Positions 23,439 through 31,675 of a DNA stretch of 34,256 bases are shown here, piece after piece (positions within the stretch are counted from its first letter, which is position 1; each line of letters starts with the position of its first letter). Under the pieces are notes generated by a model, which ran no database searches, was not told the DNA's origin, and saw only the letters and a list, made by a program, of their open reading frames with translations. Source of the stretch: an uncultured Saprospirales bacterium (lineage in GTDB: Bacteria > Bacteroidota > Bacteroidia > Chitinophagales > Saprospiraceae); the NCBI GenBank assembly GCA_913061325.1, contig CAJXUU010000019.1, forward strand, positions 1-34,256, written 5' to 3'. The position numbers and the translations under genes are program-made.

Positions 23439-24419
23439 TCAACTTGCTTGTTCTTCAATATAAGCTCTTAGATCAGCCAATTGTTGTTTGCTCATTCTTT
23501 CTTCTGTGTATTGCGGCATGTAAGATCGTTTTCCACTTTTCACAGGCACACCCCATCTTGTAACTTGATACAGTGAGTGACGGCTATACTTACTTATGTT
23601 TCGTTTTAGATGCTTGAACGACAATCGACTATTGTCCAAATGAAGGAAAGAATACTCTCCTCTATAGTGGCAATGCAAGCAACTATTCTCATAGATCAGC
23701 TTTCCATTATCCGAGTTCCCAATAAGCCCAGAACCTTCTTTCCTATCTGATGGTGGTGGTAAAAAGGTAGCTGGACTGCTCTGTAAGTATTTTGCCTTTA
23801 TACTTTCTACATCCATATTAGATGCAACTTCTTTTGATAGACCTAAATCCTCAATATTTAACTCAAGCGTCCATAGATATGCCAAGATAGATTCTAGTTC
23901 CCATTCTTTTAGTTCTCTTCCTTGAGCACATTCTATAGCGCAAAGTTGAATCGCATTTCTTATATCATTTCGCGCAGGCTCTACTAAGTCGCCGTATTTC
24001 TTTTTGTAATCCCCGTTATAATAAGTAGACCGATTCACTGCACCATACATCGTAGTCCCTTGTAAAAAAGGAAGCTCCCTTTCGTTCGTATATAAGAGTC
24101 TTGCTTGTGGGTCAGAAACTGACAAGTCTGGATCTTCTTTCGCCACATTGTGACAAGATGTACATACAAAATGCTTGCTCTGCTTTTTTGTTTTGCCACC
24201 ATTTGGCTTCTGAGCAAATCCATTATGGAATAGTTGTTCTCCAACTTCGGCACTTACTCCAGCTATTTCAAAGTTAGGTTTCTTATCACTATAATCAATA
24301 CCCTTTGATTCCAATAGTTCAATTACTGAATTACTATCCTCTGAATTTGATGTATCCGACCAGAATACTCCAATTACGAAAAAGAGAGAGATTGCTGAAA
24401 TGCTAAATAATTTGATCAT
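23439..24419 (-). CDS. Diheme cytochrome c, exported
   Basis: A 326-residue protein with an N-terminal signal/anchor segment (MIKLFSISAISLFFVIGVF) and two covalent heme c sites, CTSCH (86-90) and CLHCH (247-251). Between them is a CAIECAQG segment (160-167) and a long helical region. A methionine in SYMPQYT (about 301) is a candidate distal ligand of the second heme. It is presumably a periplasmic electron carrier or oxidoreductase. Its ATG overlaps the stop of the upstream DUF5777 gene by four bases (ATGA), so the two are cotranslated. It may receive electrons from the downstream GMC dehydrogenase; that is inference from proximity. Exact family beyond cytochrome c is not assigned. Confidence 0.88.
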   Translation of the reverse strand: MIKLFSISAISLFFVIGVFWSDTSNSEDSNSVIELLESKGIDYSDKKPNFEIAGVSAEVGEQLFHNGFAQKPNGGKTKKQSKHFVCTSCHNVAKEDPDLSVSDPQARLLYTNERELPFLQGTTMYGAVNRSTYYNGDYKKKYGDLVEPARNDIRNAIQLCAIECAQGRELKEWELESILAYLWTLELNIEDLGLSKEVASNMDVESIKAKYLQSSPATFLPPPSDRKEGSGLIGNSDNGKLIYENSCLHCHYRGEYSFLHLDNSRLSFKHLKRNISKYSRHSLYQVTRWGVPVKSGKRSYMPQYTEERMSKQQLADLRAYIEEQAS

Positions 24420-25288
24420 ATTTTAAATTGCCTTCCGATTGTAAATCCTAATCTAAATCCTCCATCCGCCCAATTGGACTGGGTATATGGGATATAGTCT
24501 GTTTGTGAAATGCCTGTTGCGTTTGTAAAGTTCATCTGAAAAACATGTCCTCCACCAGTCTCCCATTCGAGTCCAATACCAAGAGGAGGATAATATCCTG
24601 TCTCTGAACTTCTTAATTCAGAAAAAACAATTCTTCCGTCCAAAATGACTCCTATACTTTTAGTCAATTGAATTCTAGATGCGACACCTATACTAACAAT
24701 ATCATTCTTATCCGAAGATGGCACAATATTTCTATATGTCCAGGCACCACTCAATTGCAATGAAAAATAATTAGAAAATTTACGAGAAGTTATGATTTCA
24801 GCATGATGCGTCATTCTGTGTGCAAACTTTGCGAAAAAATTAATTTGACCTTCTGTTTGGCTTTTAGGCATAGTAGATACGCTTGACTGTCCCAATACTG
24901 CAATACTAAAAGGAAGAGACCCATTTATATCTTGTTCTGCCAATCTAATTTTAGCAATACCATTAATATTTTGTCTTAGCGGGCCACTTCCTTTTGCACG
25001 ATTTATACCAATCATTATATTATCGGTTAGCCCTAATTCGAAACCGATCATCACATCTGTCGCATTTTCCAATCCATAGAAAGTCTCCCATCCTCCGCCT
25101 GGACCACCGAAATCACCAAATCTGTGACCGATTCGAAAATCCATATATCCCGCTTTTAGTGTCTCAGTAGAATGAGCATTTATAACACGGGTATCTTTGA
25201 ATGTCTGATATACCTTTTCTGTCTCTTCTTGTCCATAACAGAGCACAGAGAATAAGAGGATAACAATGGTAAGTAAATTTTTAGTCAT
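24416..25288 (-). CDS. DUF5777-like outer-membrane beta-barrel protein
   Basis: A 290-residue protein with a signal peptide (MTKNLLTIVILLFSVLCYGQ) and a mature part made of alternating amphipathic strands ending in an aromatic/hydrophobic C-terminal strand (GFTIGRQFKI), the pattern of an outer-membrane barrel. The opening after the signal (TFKDTRVINAHSTETLKAGYMDFRIGHRFGD in outline, about 29-59) is characteristic of DUF5777-family proteins of Bacteroidota. Function is unknown; a pore or substrate channel is possible. It is the first gene of the minus-strand block and overlaps the diheme cytochrome gene by four bases, pointing to a joint role in respiration or oxidation at the envelope. Confidence 0.8.
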   Translation of the reverse strand: MTKNLLTIVILLFSVLCYGQEETEKVYQTFKDTRVINAHSTETLKAGYMDFRIGHRFGDFGGPGGGWETFYGLENATDVMIGFELGLTDNIMIGINRAKGSGPLRQNINGIAKIRLAEQDINGSLPFSIAVLGQSSVSTMPKSQTEGQINFFAKFAHRMTHHAEIITSRKFSNYFSLQLSGAWTYRNIVPSSDKNDIVSIGVASRIQLTKSIGVILDGRIVFSELRSSETGYYPPLGIGLEWETGGGHVFQMNFTNATGISQTDYIPYTQSNWADGGFRLGFTIGRQFKI

Positions 25289-25467
25289 AATATTGCTGTA
25301 AAATTGAATTTGGACCCCAAAAACGATAATAAAAGTAAAAATATTGAAATCTTTGTATCTTATCCTATGTTATAGAGATTAGTTGTTTTTTATGTCTTCA
25401 AGAATAATTAAAGATAATTAGACAACATACTATTTATCAATTAAGTACACACAAAAAATATAAAAAT

Positions 25468-25881
25468 ATGTATCCAGCGGAATTAACCATACCAATGTCA
25501 AAAGATTTAACAGATTTTGGGTTTCATGGTTTGACTTCTTCAGCAGAAGTAAATGAAAAATTAGCACCTCAAGAAGGTACAACTCTAGTCGTTGTCAATT
25601 CAGTATGTGGCTGTGCAGCTGCAAATGCGAGACCAGGAGCAAAAATATCTGTTCAGAATGAGAAAAAACCTGACAATCTATACACTGTTTTTGCAGGAGT
25701 AGATAAAGAAGCTACTGAACAGGTTAGAGAGCATTTATTACCATATCCTCCATCTTCTCCAGCCATTGCGCTTTTTAAAGATGGAAAGTTAGTTCACATG
25801 CTAGAAAGAAGACACATAGAAGGTCAGACTGCTGATAAAATTGCAGAAAACTTAAAAATGGCATTTGATCATTTTTGCTAA
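25468..25881 (+). CDS. Bacilliredoxin (BrxA/BrxB, YphP/YqiW family)
   Basis: A 137-residue thioredoxin-fold protein of the YphP/YqiW family. The redox site is CGC (Cys47-Gly48-Cys49) in NSVCGCAAANARPG, a family hallmark, and the family segments MYPAELTIPM, PPSSPAIALFKDGKLVHMLERRHIEG and a C-terminal Cys137 are all present. In Bacillus these proteins remove bacillithiol from S-bacillithiolated proteins. Their presence in Bacteroidota agrees with bacillithiol synthesis there, though the bsh genes are not in this window. The ATG at 25468 is clear. The gene is divergent from the DUF5777 gene and followed by a strong terminator at 25928, so it is monocistronic. Confidence 0.93.
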   Translation: MYPAELTIPMSKDLTDFGFHGLTSSAEVNEKLAPQEGTTLVVVNSVCGCAAANARPGAKISVQNEKKPDNLYTVFAGVDKEATEQVREHLLPYPPSSPAIALFKDGKLVHMLERRHIEGQTADKIAENLKMAFDHFC

Positions 25882-26244
25882 TAATTAAGAACGTTTAGCA
25901 ACGTTTTGATCTAAACAAAGGTCTATAAGGCAGTCGAGAGACTGTCTTTTTTTTTTGCTAAATAATAACAATTTAAATAAAGGCTCAAATCTCTCGCAAT
26001 AATTGAATAATGATTCAACGAATGCGTTGCTACGACAAGAGTCTTGCGTCCAAAAACAGTCGATAATAAATGTCAGTTAGTTGTCTTCTATAATTAACAA
26101 CTGATACTTTTTTGACTGATTGAGATAATAGTATTCGTAATTTTCTGTTTTGTTAAATGAATATTACTACATTAGCAATTCGTTGCGAATAAAAATACAG
26201 TTGACTTTTTATCTATTCGTAACTGATATTAAAATAGAGATTAA
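25882..26244. other. Intergenic region between bacilliredoxin and PorP/SprF
   Basis: This 363-base region contains no credible ORF. It carries the bacilliredoxin terminator (25928-25956), a direct AACGTTT repeat around 25890-25905, and small inverted repeats CAACG-AATG-CGTTG (26016-26029) and ATTCG-TTG-CGAAT (26178-26190). The PorP/SprF promoter must lie here, but no perfect TAnnTTTG box is seen. Confidence 0.5.
25928..25956 (+). terminator. Intrinsic terminator after bacilliredoxin
   Basis: AGGCAGTC and GACTGTCT form an 8 bp stem (one G-T pair) closed by a GAGA tetraloop and followed directly by a run of ten T. It lies 46 bases after the bacilliredoxin stop and is a textbook Rho-independent terminator. 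Confidence 0.92.
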
Positions 26245-27291
26245 ATGAAAGGTTTTTACAAACTTTTAGTAGTGGCTTGTGGCCTCATGATTGGTTTTAC
26301 CAGTACTGCCCAAGATATCCACTTTACACAGTTTTACATGTCCCCGCTGAATCTTAATCCAGCCATGACAGGTGTCAATAACTGTAAAACGAGAATGATC
26401 GTAAATTATCGTAACCAATGGGCCAGTGCTCTGGGTGCGAATGCTTACAATACATATTCTGTTTCTTATGACCAAAAAATGCCTATTGGTAGAGAAGACT
26501 ACTTCGGTATCGGTGGATCACTTTGGGGTGATGTAGCAGGTGAATCTAGATTCGGTACTACTCAAGGAAGATTATCTCTTTCATATAGTAAGAAAATGGC
26601 AGGATATAGAAAAAGTGCTTCTTACTTAGTTATTGGTGCGGATGCAGCATTAACCCAGAGGAGAATTAGCGTGGATGATCTTAGATGGCCTAGCCAGATA
26701 GATGGAAATGGATTTGACATAAATAAACTATCTGGAGAAGGAGACTTCGATGGTGATTTCATATATCCAGACATAGGTGCTGGTTTGATGTGGTTTAGCG
26801 TATTGGATGAAAGGTCAAACTACTATATAGGAGCGGCTCTTCATCATTTGAATCAACCAAATGTAAGTTTCTTAGGAACCAGTCCTGTTTCTCTTTACAG
26901 TAGAGCAACTATACATGGTGGAGCTCAATTTCCTATTGCTCAGAGAATGAGTGTATTGCCTTTCTTTGTGTTTATGTCTCAAGGACCTCACAAAGAATTT
27001 AATGGTGGTGCATCTTTGAGATTTGCAATGGGTCCAAGCAGAACAGCTAATCAATCATGGCAGATAGGTGCTTGGTACAGACTAGGTACAAAAGTAGAAG
27101 GTGGATTACACTCAGATGCAATTATCCTTTCGACTAGATTCAACTATGATCAATTCAACATAGGGTTTAGTTATGATCTGACTGTTTCTGATTTTGCTCA
27201 AGCAGGGTCTGGAAATGGATCATTCGAATTTTCATTAGTATATGAAATATGTGGTCCTGAAAGTAGAGGTGTTTATTGCCCTAAATTTTAA
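26245..27291 (+). CDS. PorP/SprF-family T9SS outer-membrane protein
   Basis: A 348-residue outer-membrane barrel of the PorP/SprF family. The signal peptide ends at STAQ (residue 23), and the mature protein begins with the diagnostic DIHFTQFYMSPLNLNPAMTG segment. Alternating strands rich in Gly and aromatic residues continue to the end. SprF in Flavobacterium is needed for secretion of the SprB adhesin, and PorP is a T9SS component. Copies are often paired with a large adhesin bearing a type B C-terminal domain. No such partner lies beside this copy: it stands alone between two terminators. It may therefore serve a distant cargo or be a core-like PorP. Confidence 0.92.
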   Translation: MKGFYKLLVVACGLMIGFTSTAQDIHFTQFYMSPLNLNPAMTGVNNCKTRMIVNYRNQWASALGANAYNTYSVSYDQKMPIGREDYFGIGGSLWGDVAGESRFGTTQGRLSLSYSKKMAGYRKSASYLVIGADAALTQRRISVDDLRWPSQIDGNGFDINKLSGEGDFDGDFIYPDIGAGLMWFSVLDERSNYYIGAALHHLNQPNVSFLGTSPVSLYSRATIHGGAQFPIAQRMSVLPFFVFMSQGPHKEFNGGASLRFAMGPSRTANQSWQIGAWYRLGTKVEGGLHSDAIILSTRFNYDQFNIGFSYDLTVSDFAQAGSGNGSFEFSLVYEICGPESRGVYCPKF

Positions 27292-27303
27292 GAAGATAAC
27301 AAC

Positions 27304-27361
27304 TAAGCGATTTTCGCTTGATAATATAATGAAGCTCTTGCATTTTGCAAGGGCTTTTTTT
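27304..27361 (+). terminator. Tandem hairpins / intrinsic terminator after PorP/SprF
   Basis: The strong terminator is at 27333-27361: AGCTCTTGCA and TGCAAGGGCT pair over 10 bp (one T-G) around a TTT loop, followed by seven T. A smaller hairpin, AAGCGA-TTT-TCGCTT, precedes it at about 27305-27319. Both lie just after the PorP/SprF stop. Confidence 0.9.
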
Positions 27362-27433
27362 ATGTAGGGAGTAGATACTATTATTGTGAGTTCATTCCTT
27401 AATTGTAGCAAGATTCTAATACAAGGAGTATTT

Positions 27434-27624
27434 GTGTGTAAACCATAATGCACAAAATTGTTTAACAAAGCCATTAAGCAAATAAATTGATTGTAGTAGA
27501 TTTCTCCACTTCGATCGAAATTAAAGGTTTAAGGGCATTCTATTCCTCGACTTCATTCGGAATGACAATGCTGCTCGACTTTATTAGGAATGACAATTCT
27601 AAAAGTGCAATACGGTTTACACAC
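27434..27624. mobile_element. MITE-like element, 191 bp, with TIRs and 9 bp TSD
   Basis: The ends are 20 bp terminal inverted repeats: 27434-27453 begins GTGTGTAAACC, and the reverse complement of 27605-27624 also begins GTGTGTAAACC, matching at 18 of 20 positions (11 perfect at the tip). Immediately outside, GGAGTATTT occurs on both sides (27425-27433 and 27625-27633), a perfect 9 bp target duplication. The interior has no ORF and contains three degenerate repeats of a CTCGACTT...GAATGACAAT unit. Size, absence of coding capacity, TIRs and target duplication define a non-autonomous element. A 9 bp duplication and a GTGTGTAAA tip would suit an IS256-like transposase, but that parentage is inference, and no transposase is in the window. 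Confidence 0.88.
27504..27597. repeat. Degenerate repeats inside the MITE-like element
   Basis: Three related units occur: 27504-27523 (CTCCACTTCGATCGAAATTA), 27546-27569 and 27574-27597, the last two sharing CTCGACTT, then four to six variable bases, then GGAATGACAAT. Similar CTTCG-type units with GAAATGACA endings are scattered in intergenic DNA of many Bacteroidota. That comparison is from memory. Confidence 0.65.
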
Positions 27625-27930
27625 GGAGTATTTTATACTCGTTCAGTAAATTAATACAAGATTAATTATTATTTATACTCACTGATACAAATACTTCCTC
27701 CGCTTCCAATATCTCAAAAACACATTGGACTTTTGTCCTACATTTATCCTAATTAAAGAATTACACACAGCAACTATATCCCTACCTTTGGGCAATCTAT
27801 TGCCTCATTTAAAGGTGTTTTTTCGAAACATCTATTGAATTATTAAACTCCATTGTCTACATCAAGCCCGCCCTTAGCTTCCTATAAATTGAAAGCAACA
27901 TCGATCATCTTGTTTTGCATTATTTTAAAA

Positions 27931-29649
27931 TTAAAAACCTTTCACATCATCATCCGCTCTAATATCTGCTGCTCCTTCTAGATCACCATTCTCCATTGCT
28001 TTTATTGCTTCCACTTTCCCTAACTTACCTCTAAGTTTAGCATGATGTCCCATCTCATTAAGTTCATTGACCAAAATAGTATCAAACCCTATTTCTTCAA
28101 GTATCAATGCATCAGGAACCCATTGGTGATGAAATCTTGGAGATTGAACTGCTTCTGTAGCTGTCATCCCAAAGTCGATAACGTTTGATACCGCTTGAAA
28201 TACAGAAGTTATAATAGTACTGCCTCCTGGTGTACCACAAACCAATAGTAGTTTTCCATCTTTTTCAACAATAGTAGGTGTCATAGAACTCAGCATTCTT
28301 TTACCAGGTTCTATCTTATTTGCTTCTGCTCCTATGAGTCCAAACATATTAGGTGTTCCTGGTTTTGCAGAAAAGTCATCCATCTCATTATTCAATAGAA
28401 AGCCAGCTTCAGCTACTACCAATTTAGAACCGTAGCCTCCATTTAGAGTGGTCGTCATTGATACGGCATTTCCTTCTACATCAACAATAGAATAATGTGT
28501 CGTTTCAAGACTTTCTTTTGCGTCGCCAGCTTCGGTATTTTTGCTACCAGTGGCTTTTTTCAGATCAAAATCAGACATTCTTTCTTTTAAATATCCTTCA
28601 TCTATCAATCCTGAAATAGGTACATTATAAAAATCTGAATCACCTAGATGTGTTGCACGGTCGGCATACGCTCTTCGTTCTGCTTCTGCTACCAGATGAA
28701 GGTGTTCTTTGCTATGATATTTGAAGTCTTCAAGTTTATAGTTTTCCACCATACCCAATATCTGAGCCAATGCTATACCACCGCTAGACGGAGGAGGCAT
28801 TGATATGATATTGTGGCCTCGATAGTCAAATGTAATTGGCTCTCTCCACTTGGCTGTATATTTCTTAAGATCTTCATGCGTTATTATTCCACCAGATTTT
28901 TTCATCTGATTCACAATTTGATCCGCCACAATACCATCATAGAAACCAGAAGGTCCGTTTTCTGCAATTAACTTTAAAGTTGATGCTAATTTTGTTTGTA
29001 TAAGTAGATCACCCCCTTTCCAAGTTTTAGATGCAAACAAGATTGGTTCCGTATTGTATTTATCAAATTTCGCTTTGTTTTTATTCATCAACATAGCTTG
29101 TCGATGTGTAAGCTTAAACCCCTCTTCAGCTGCTTGAATAGCTGGTGCTAAAAGTTTCTTCCAGTCCTTTAATTTGCTATATTTTTCAAAAGCGCTGTAC
29201 ATCCCAGCAACTGTTCCTGGTACTCCAACTGCCAATCCTCCATTTTGACTTTTCTCAGAAATTGGGTCTCCTCTTTCATCTAAGTACATATCATCATAAG
29301 CCGCAGCTGGTGCCATCTCTCGATAATCAAGTGTATTCGTAGATCCATCCGCACCGCGATACACCATAAATCCTCCACCACCAATATTTCCTGCTATAGG
29401 ATAACAGACCGCCAAAGCAAACTGAACTGAAACAGCTGCATCTACTGCATTACCACCTTCTCTCATTATATCATATCCAATTTGAGAAGCAACAGGGTGT
29501 GCGGAAACTACCATGGCAGAATCATCAACTATTGTCTTAGTTATTTTATAAACTGGCATCTTTTCTGATGGCTTATCAGTTCTACAAGAGAAAAGAACGA
29601 TTGCTAAAATGATACTGAAGGCGATATATATATGACTCTTTTTATGCAT
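27931..29649 (-). CDS. ggt: Gamma-glutamyltransferase, lipoprotein
   Basis: A 572-residue Ntn-hydrolase precursor that cleaves glutathione and other gamma-glutamyl compounds or transfers the gamma-glutamyl group to amino acids, in the periplasm. The N-terminus is a lipoprotein signal (lipobox LFSC, Cys22). Landmarks are GGNAVDAAVSVQFALAVCYP (about 65-84), GNIGGGGFMVYR (88-98), and the autoprocessing site ETTHYSIVD, where Thr383 should become the N-terminal nucleophile of the small subunit. GTPGGSTI (about 475-482) forms the oxyanion/substrate loop. Length and motifs are normal for the family. The ATG at 29649 is divergent from the PorV-like gene across about 157 bases. Glutathione or imported peptides may be the substrate. 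Confidence 0.95.
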   Translation of the reverse strand: MHKKSHIYIAFSIILAIVLFSCRTDKPSEKMPVYKITKTIVDDSAMVVSAHPVASQIGYDIMREGGNAVDAAVSVQFALAVCYPIAGNIGGGGFMVYRGADGSTNTLDYREMAPAAAYDDMYLDERGDPISEKSQNGGLAVGVPGTVAGMYSAFEKYSKLKDWKKLLAPAIQAAEEGFKLTHRQAMLMNKNKAKFDKYNTEPILFASKTWKGGDLLIQTKLASTLKLIAENGPSGFYDGIVADQIVNQMKKSGGIITHEDLKKYTAKWREPITFDYRGHNIISMPPPSSGGIALAQILGMVENYKLEDFKYHSKEHLHLVAEAERRAYADRATHLGDSDFYNVPISGLIDEGYLKERMSDFDLKKATGSKNTEAGDAKESLETTHYSIVDVEGNAVSMTTTLNGGYGSKLVVAEAGFLLNNEMDDFSAKPGTPNMFGLIGAEANKIEPGKRMLSSMTPTIVEKDGKLLLVCGTPGGSTIITSVFQAVSNVIDFGMTATEAVQSPRFHHQWVPDALILEEIGFDTILVNELNEMGHHAKLRGKLGKVEAIKAMENGDLEGAADIRADDDVKGF

Positions 29650-29806
29650 AAAATATAAGATTTGTCTTTGATTGAATAATAGGGAACCTTAAAATACGTT
29701 TACTTTGAGTGTGAAAAACTGGTATCATATTAAATATATTAATTATTATTATAATATGAACCCAAAACTATTCTTAAAGATAAACATTATGTCCATATCG
29801 AATTCG

Positions 29807-30916
29807 ATGAAAAATTTACTTCTTGTAATTTTAGTTTCCTTTTCATTTATACAAAATTCTACAGCTCAAAAGTTCGTCAATGAATTTTTGAATATTGGAG
29901 TTGGAGCAAGAGCGCATGGAATGTTTGGTAGTGTAGTAGCACATGTCGATGATGCTACTTCTGGATATTGGAATCCGGCTGGATTAACACAATTAAATGC
30001 TCCGTTGCAAATCAGTGCAATGCATACGAATTGGTTTGGAGGTATTGCTAATTATGACTATTTGTCTATTGCTAAAAAATTCAAAGGAGAGCGAAATGCT
30101 GCTGGTGGATTCACAATCATCAGAATGGGCGTGGATAATATCCCTAACACCCTAAATCTTATAGGACCTGATGGCACAGTCAACTATGATCGTATTACCA
30201 CTTTCTCTACCAGTGATTATGCGGCCATACTTTCTTATGCAAGAGATTTGAACGCTAAAGGTAATCTCTCAGTAGGTGGAAATATTAAAGTAATAAATAG
30301 ATCTATTGGCAGTTTTGGAACTGCGTGGGGATTTGGAGCCGATATTGGCGCACAATGGAGAGGAGAAAAATTAAGTTTCGGTGCATCTGTCAGAGACATC
30401 ACAACTACATTCAACGCGTGGAGTTTCACTCTTACTGAAGAGGAAAAATTGACTTTCCAAAAGACAAATAATGATATTCCTGTAAGTAGTACAGAAGTTA
30501 CACTACCAAGATTGATCGTAGGAGCTGCTTTTCACACAAAAAAAGGTAAAATGTCCTACCTCGCTGAAGCCGACCTTAATATAAGCACTAACGGAACAGA
30601 AGCTGGTGTATTTTCAAGTAATAAATTTGCCGTTGACCCAACAGTTGGTGTTGAAGTAGGATTTGCAGATAGAGTATTTGTAAGAGCGGGCGTTGGTAAT
30701 ATCCAAAGTGTGATCAATCCATCAGTAATCGACCAAATCGAGCGCAGTTTAGAATTCCAGCCTAATATTGGAATGGGATTAAAATTAGGTAGATTACATG
30801 TAGATTATGCATTAACAAATATAGGAAGCGTATCTGGCATTTTGGTTTCTCATATATTTTCACTTACGCTTGATTTTAATGCTCGTGTAAGCAAGGAAGG
30901 GGCTGTGATACAGTAA
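29807..30916 (+). CDS. PorV/PorQ-family outer-membrane protein
   Basis: A 369-residue T9SS-associated barrel of the PorV/PorQ type. The ATG at 29807 gives the best signal peptide (MKNLLLVILVSFSF..., ending NSTAQ). In-frame ATGs at 29789 and 29756, and a TTG at 29705, would add only N-terminal extensions ahead of it. The mature start FLNIGVGARAHGMFGSVVAHVDDATSGYWNPAGL (by position, about 26-59) is diagnostic of the family. The rest is alternating strands of a FadL-like 14-stranded barrel. PorV shuttles T9SS cargo to the attachment complex, but the phylum has several paralogues, so whether this is PorV itself, PorQ or a paralogue is open. No T9SS core genes are adjacent. Confidence 0.88.
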   Translation: MKNLLLVILVSFSFIQNSTAQKFVNEFLNIGVGARAHGMFGSVVAHVDDATSGYWNPAGLTQLNAPLQISAMHTNWFGGIANYDYLSIAKKFKGERNAAGGFTIIRMGVDNIPNTLNLIGPDGTVNYDRITTFSTSDYAAILSYARDLNAKGNLSVGGNIKVINRSIGSFGTAWGFGADIGAQWRGEKLSFGASVRDITTTFNAWSFTLTEEEKLTFQKTNNDIPVSSTEVTLPRLIVGAAFHTKKGKMSYLAEADLNISTNGTEAGVFSSNKFAVDPTVGVEVGFADRVFVRAGVGNIQSVINPSVIDQIERSLEFQPNIGMGLKLGRLHVDYALTNIGSVSGILVSHIFSLTLDFNARVSKEGAVIQ

Positions 30917-30956
30917 ATTTCAACGAAGTAAAAATCGCTTAAGATCTAGAAAACTT

Positions 30957-31589
30957 TCACTTCCTAGGAATCACATTCTTAAAATGTCCATTCAGAGCTG
31001 CACGTTTCTTTAAGACTTCCATCTCTTCAACTACAGGGATGATCTTTTTAAGATGTTTGATCATAAATAATTGTCTATCTCTTTCCTTTTGTAAGGTCAG
31101 AAACTCTAATTCTTGATCCACATTAAATCCAACTTTATGAGCGATCTGATATGTTCGAAAATCACCAGGGGATTGAATTTTCACATTATCCACGTTCATT
31201 GTTTCGTAAAGCACCGTTACTTGATCCAAAATGTCTAAAGTAAGTACAATATCCGAAGTATCATCCCAAGGCAATCGCTCCATCTCGATCCCTGGATAAA
31301 GCTTATTGGGATGCCTGTCAAAGAAATCTATTATTCGACATAGACCAACGCCTTTTGTCTTTATATCCATTTTACCATCTGGGTACATTTTGGAGATCTC
31401 TAGCAACTTCATTTCTGCAGCATATTCTGCTTTCTTACCTTCAAAATAAGGTACTACAGTAAACGTAATTCCATTTTTTTCACATTCATACATTAATTGT
31501 TTGTAGCGAGGTTCGAAAATGTGAAGATTGAGCTCTTCACCAGGAAACGCTACCAGACTTAATGGAAACGCAGGAAGTATATCTGCCAT
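30957..31589 (-). CDS. LON substrate-binding-domain protein
   Basis: A 210-residue protein consisting of a stand-alone Lon N-terminal (substrate-recognition) domain. The opening LPAFPLSLVAFPGEELNLHIFEPRYKQLM (by position, about 5-33) is the diagnostic PUA-like segment, with the FPL..V.FP and L.IFE.RY motifs. A helical C-terminal part (about 145-205) follows. There is no AAA+ or protease domain, so it is not a Lon protease; a role in protein binding or as an adaptor is likely, and exact function is unknown for this family. The ATG at 31589 is clear. The gene ends convergently 40 bases from the PorV-like gene. Confidence 0.88.
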   Translation of the reverse strand: MADILPAFPLSLVAFPGEELNLHIFEPRYKQLMYECEKNGITFTVVPYFEGKKAEYAAEMKLLEISKMYPDGKMDIKTKGVGLCRIIDFFDRHPNKLYPGIEMERLPWDDTSDIVLTLDILDQVTVLYETMNVDNVKIQSPGDFRTYQIAHKVGFNVDQELEFLTLQKERDRQLFMIKHLKKIIPVVEEMEVLKKRAALNGHFKNVIPRK

Positions 31590-31675
31590 TTTGTATCTTT
31601 TTATTCTCTAGATTATTCTCTCAATACCAAAATATTGGTTGTAGATATAACATAGACAAAGAAACAATTGTTTGT

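Larger units (their letters stand above)
27292..27930. other. Non-coding region between convergent genes
   Basis: This 639-base stretch between the ends of PorP/SprF (+) and gamma-glutamyltransferase (-) has no credible ORF. It contains the PorP/SprF terminator (27304-27361) and a MITE-like insertion (27425-27633 including the target duplication). The remainder (27634-27930) is AT-rich sequence in which I see nothing definite. Confidence 0.7.
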
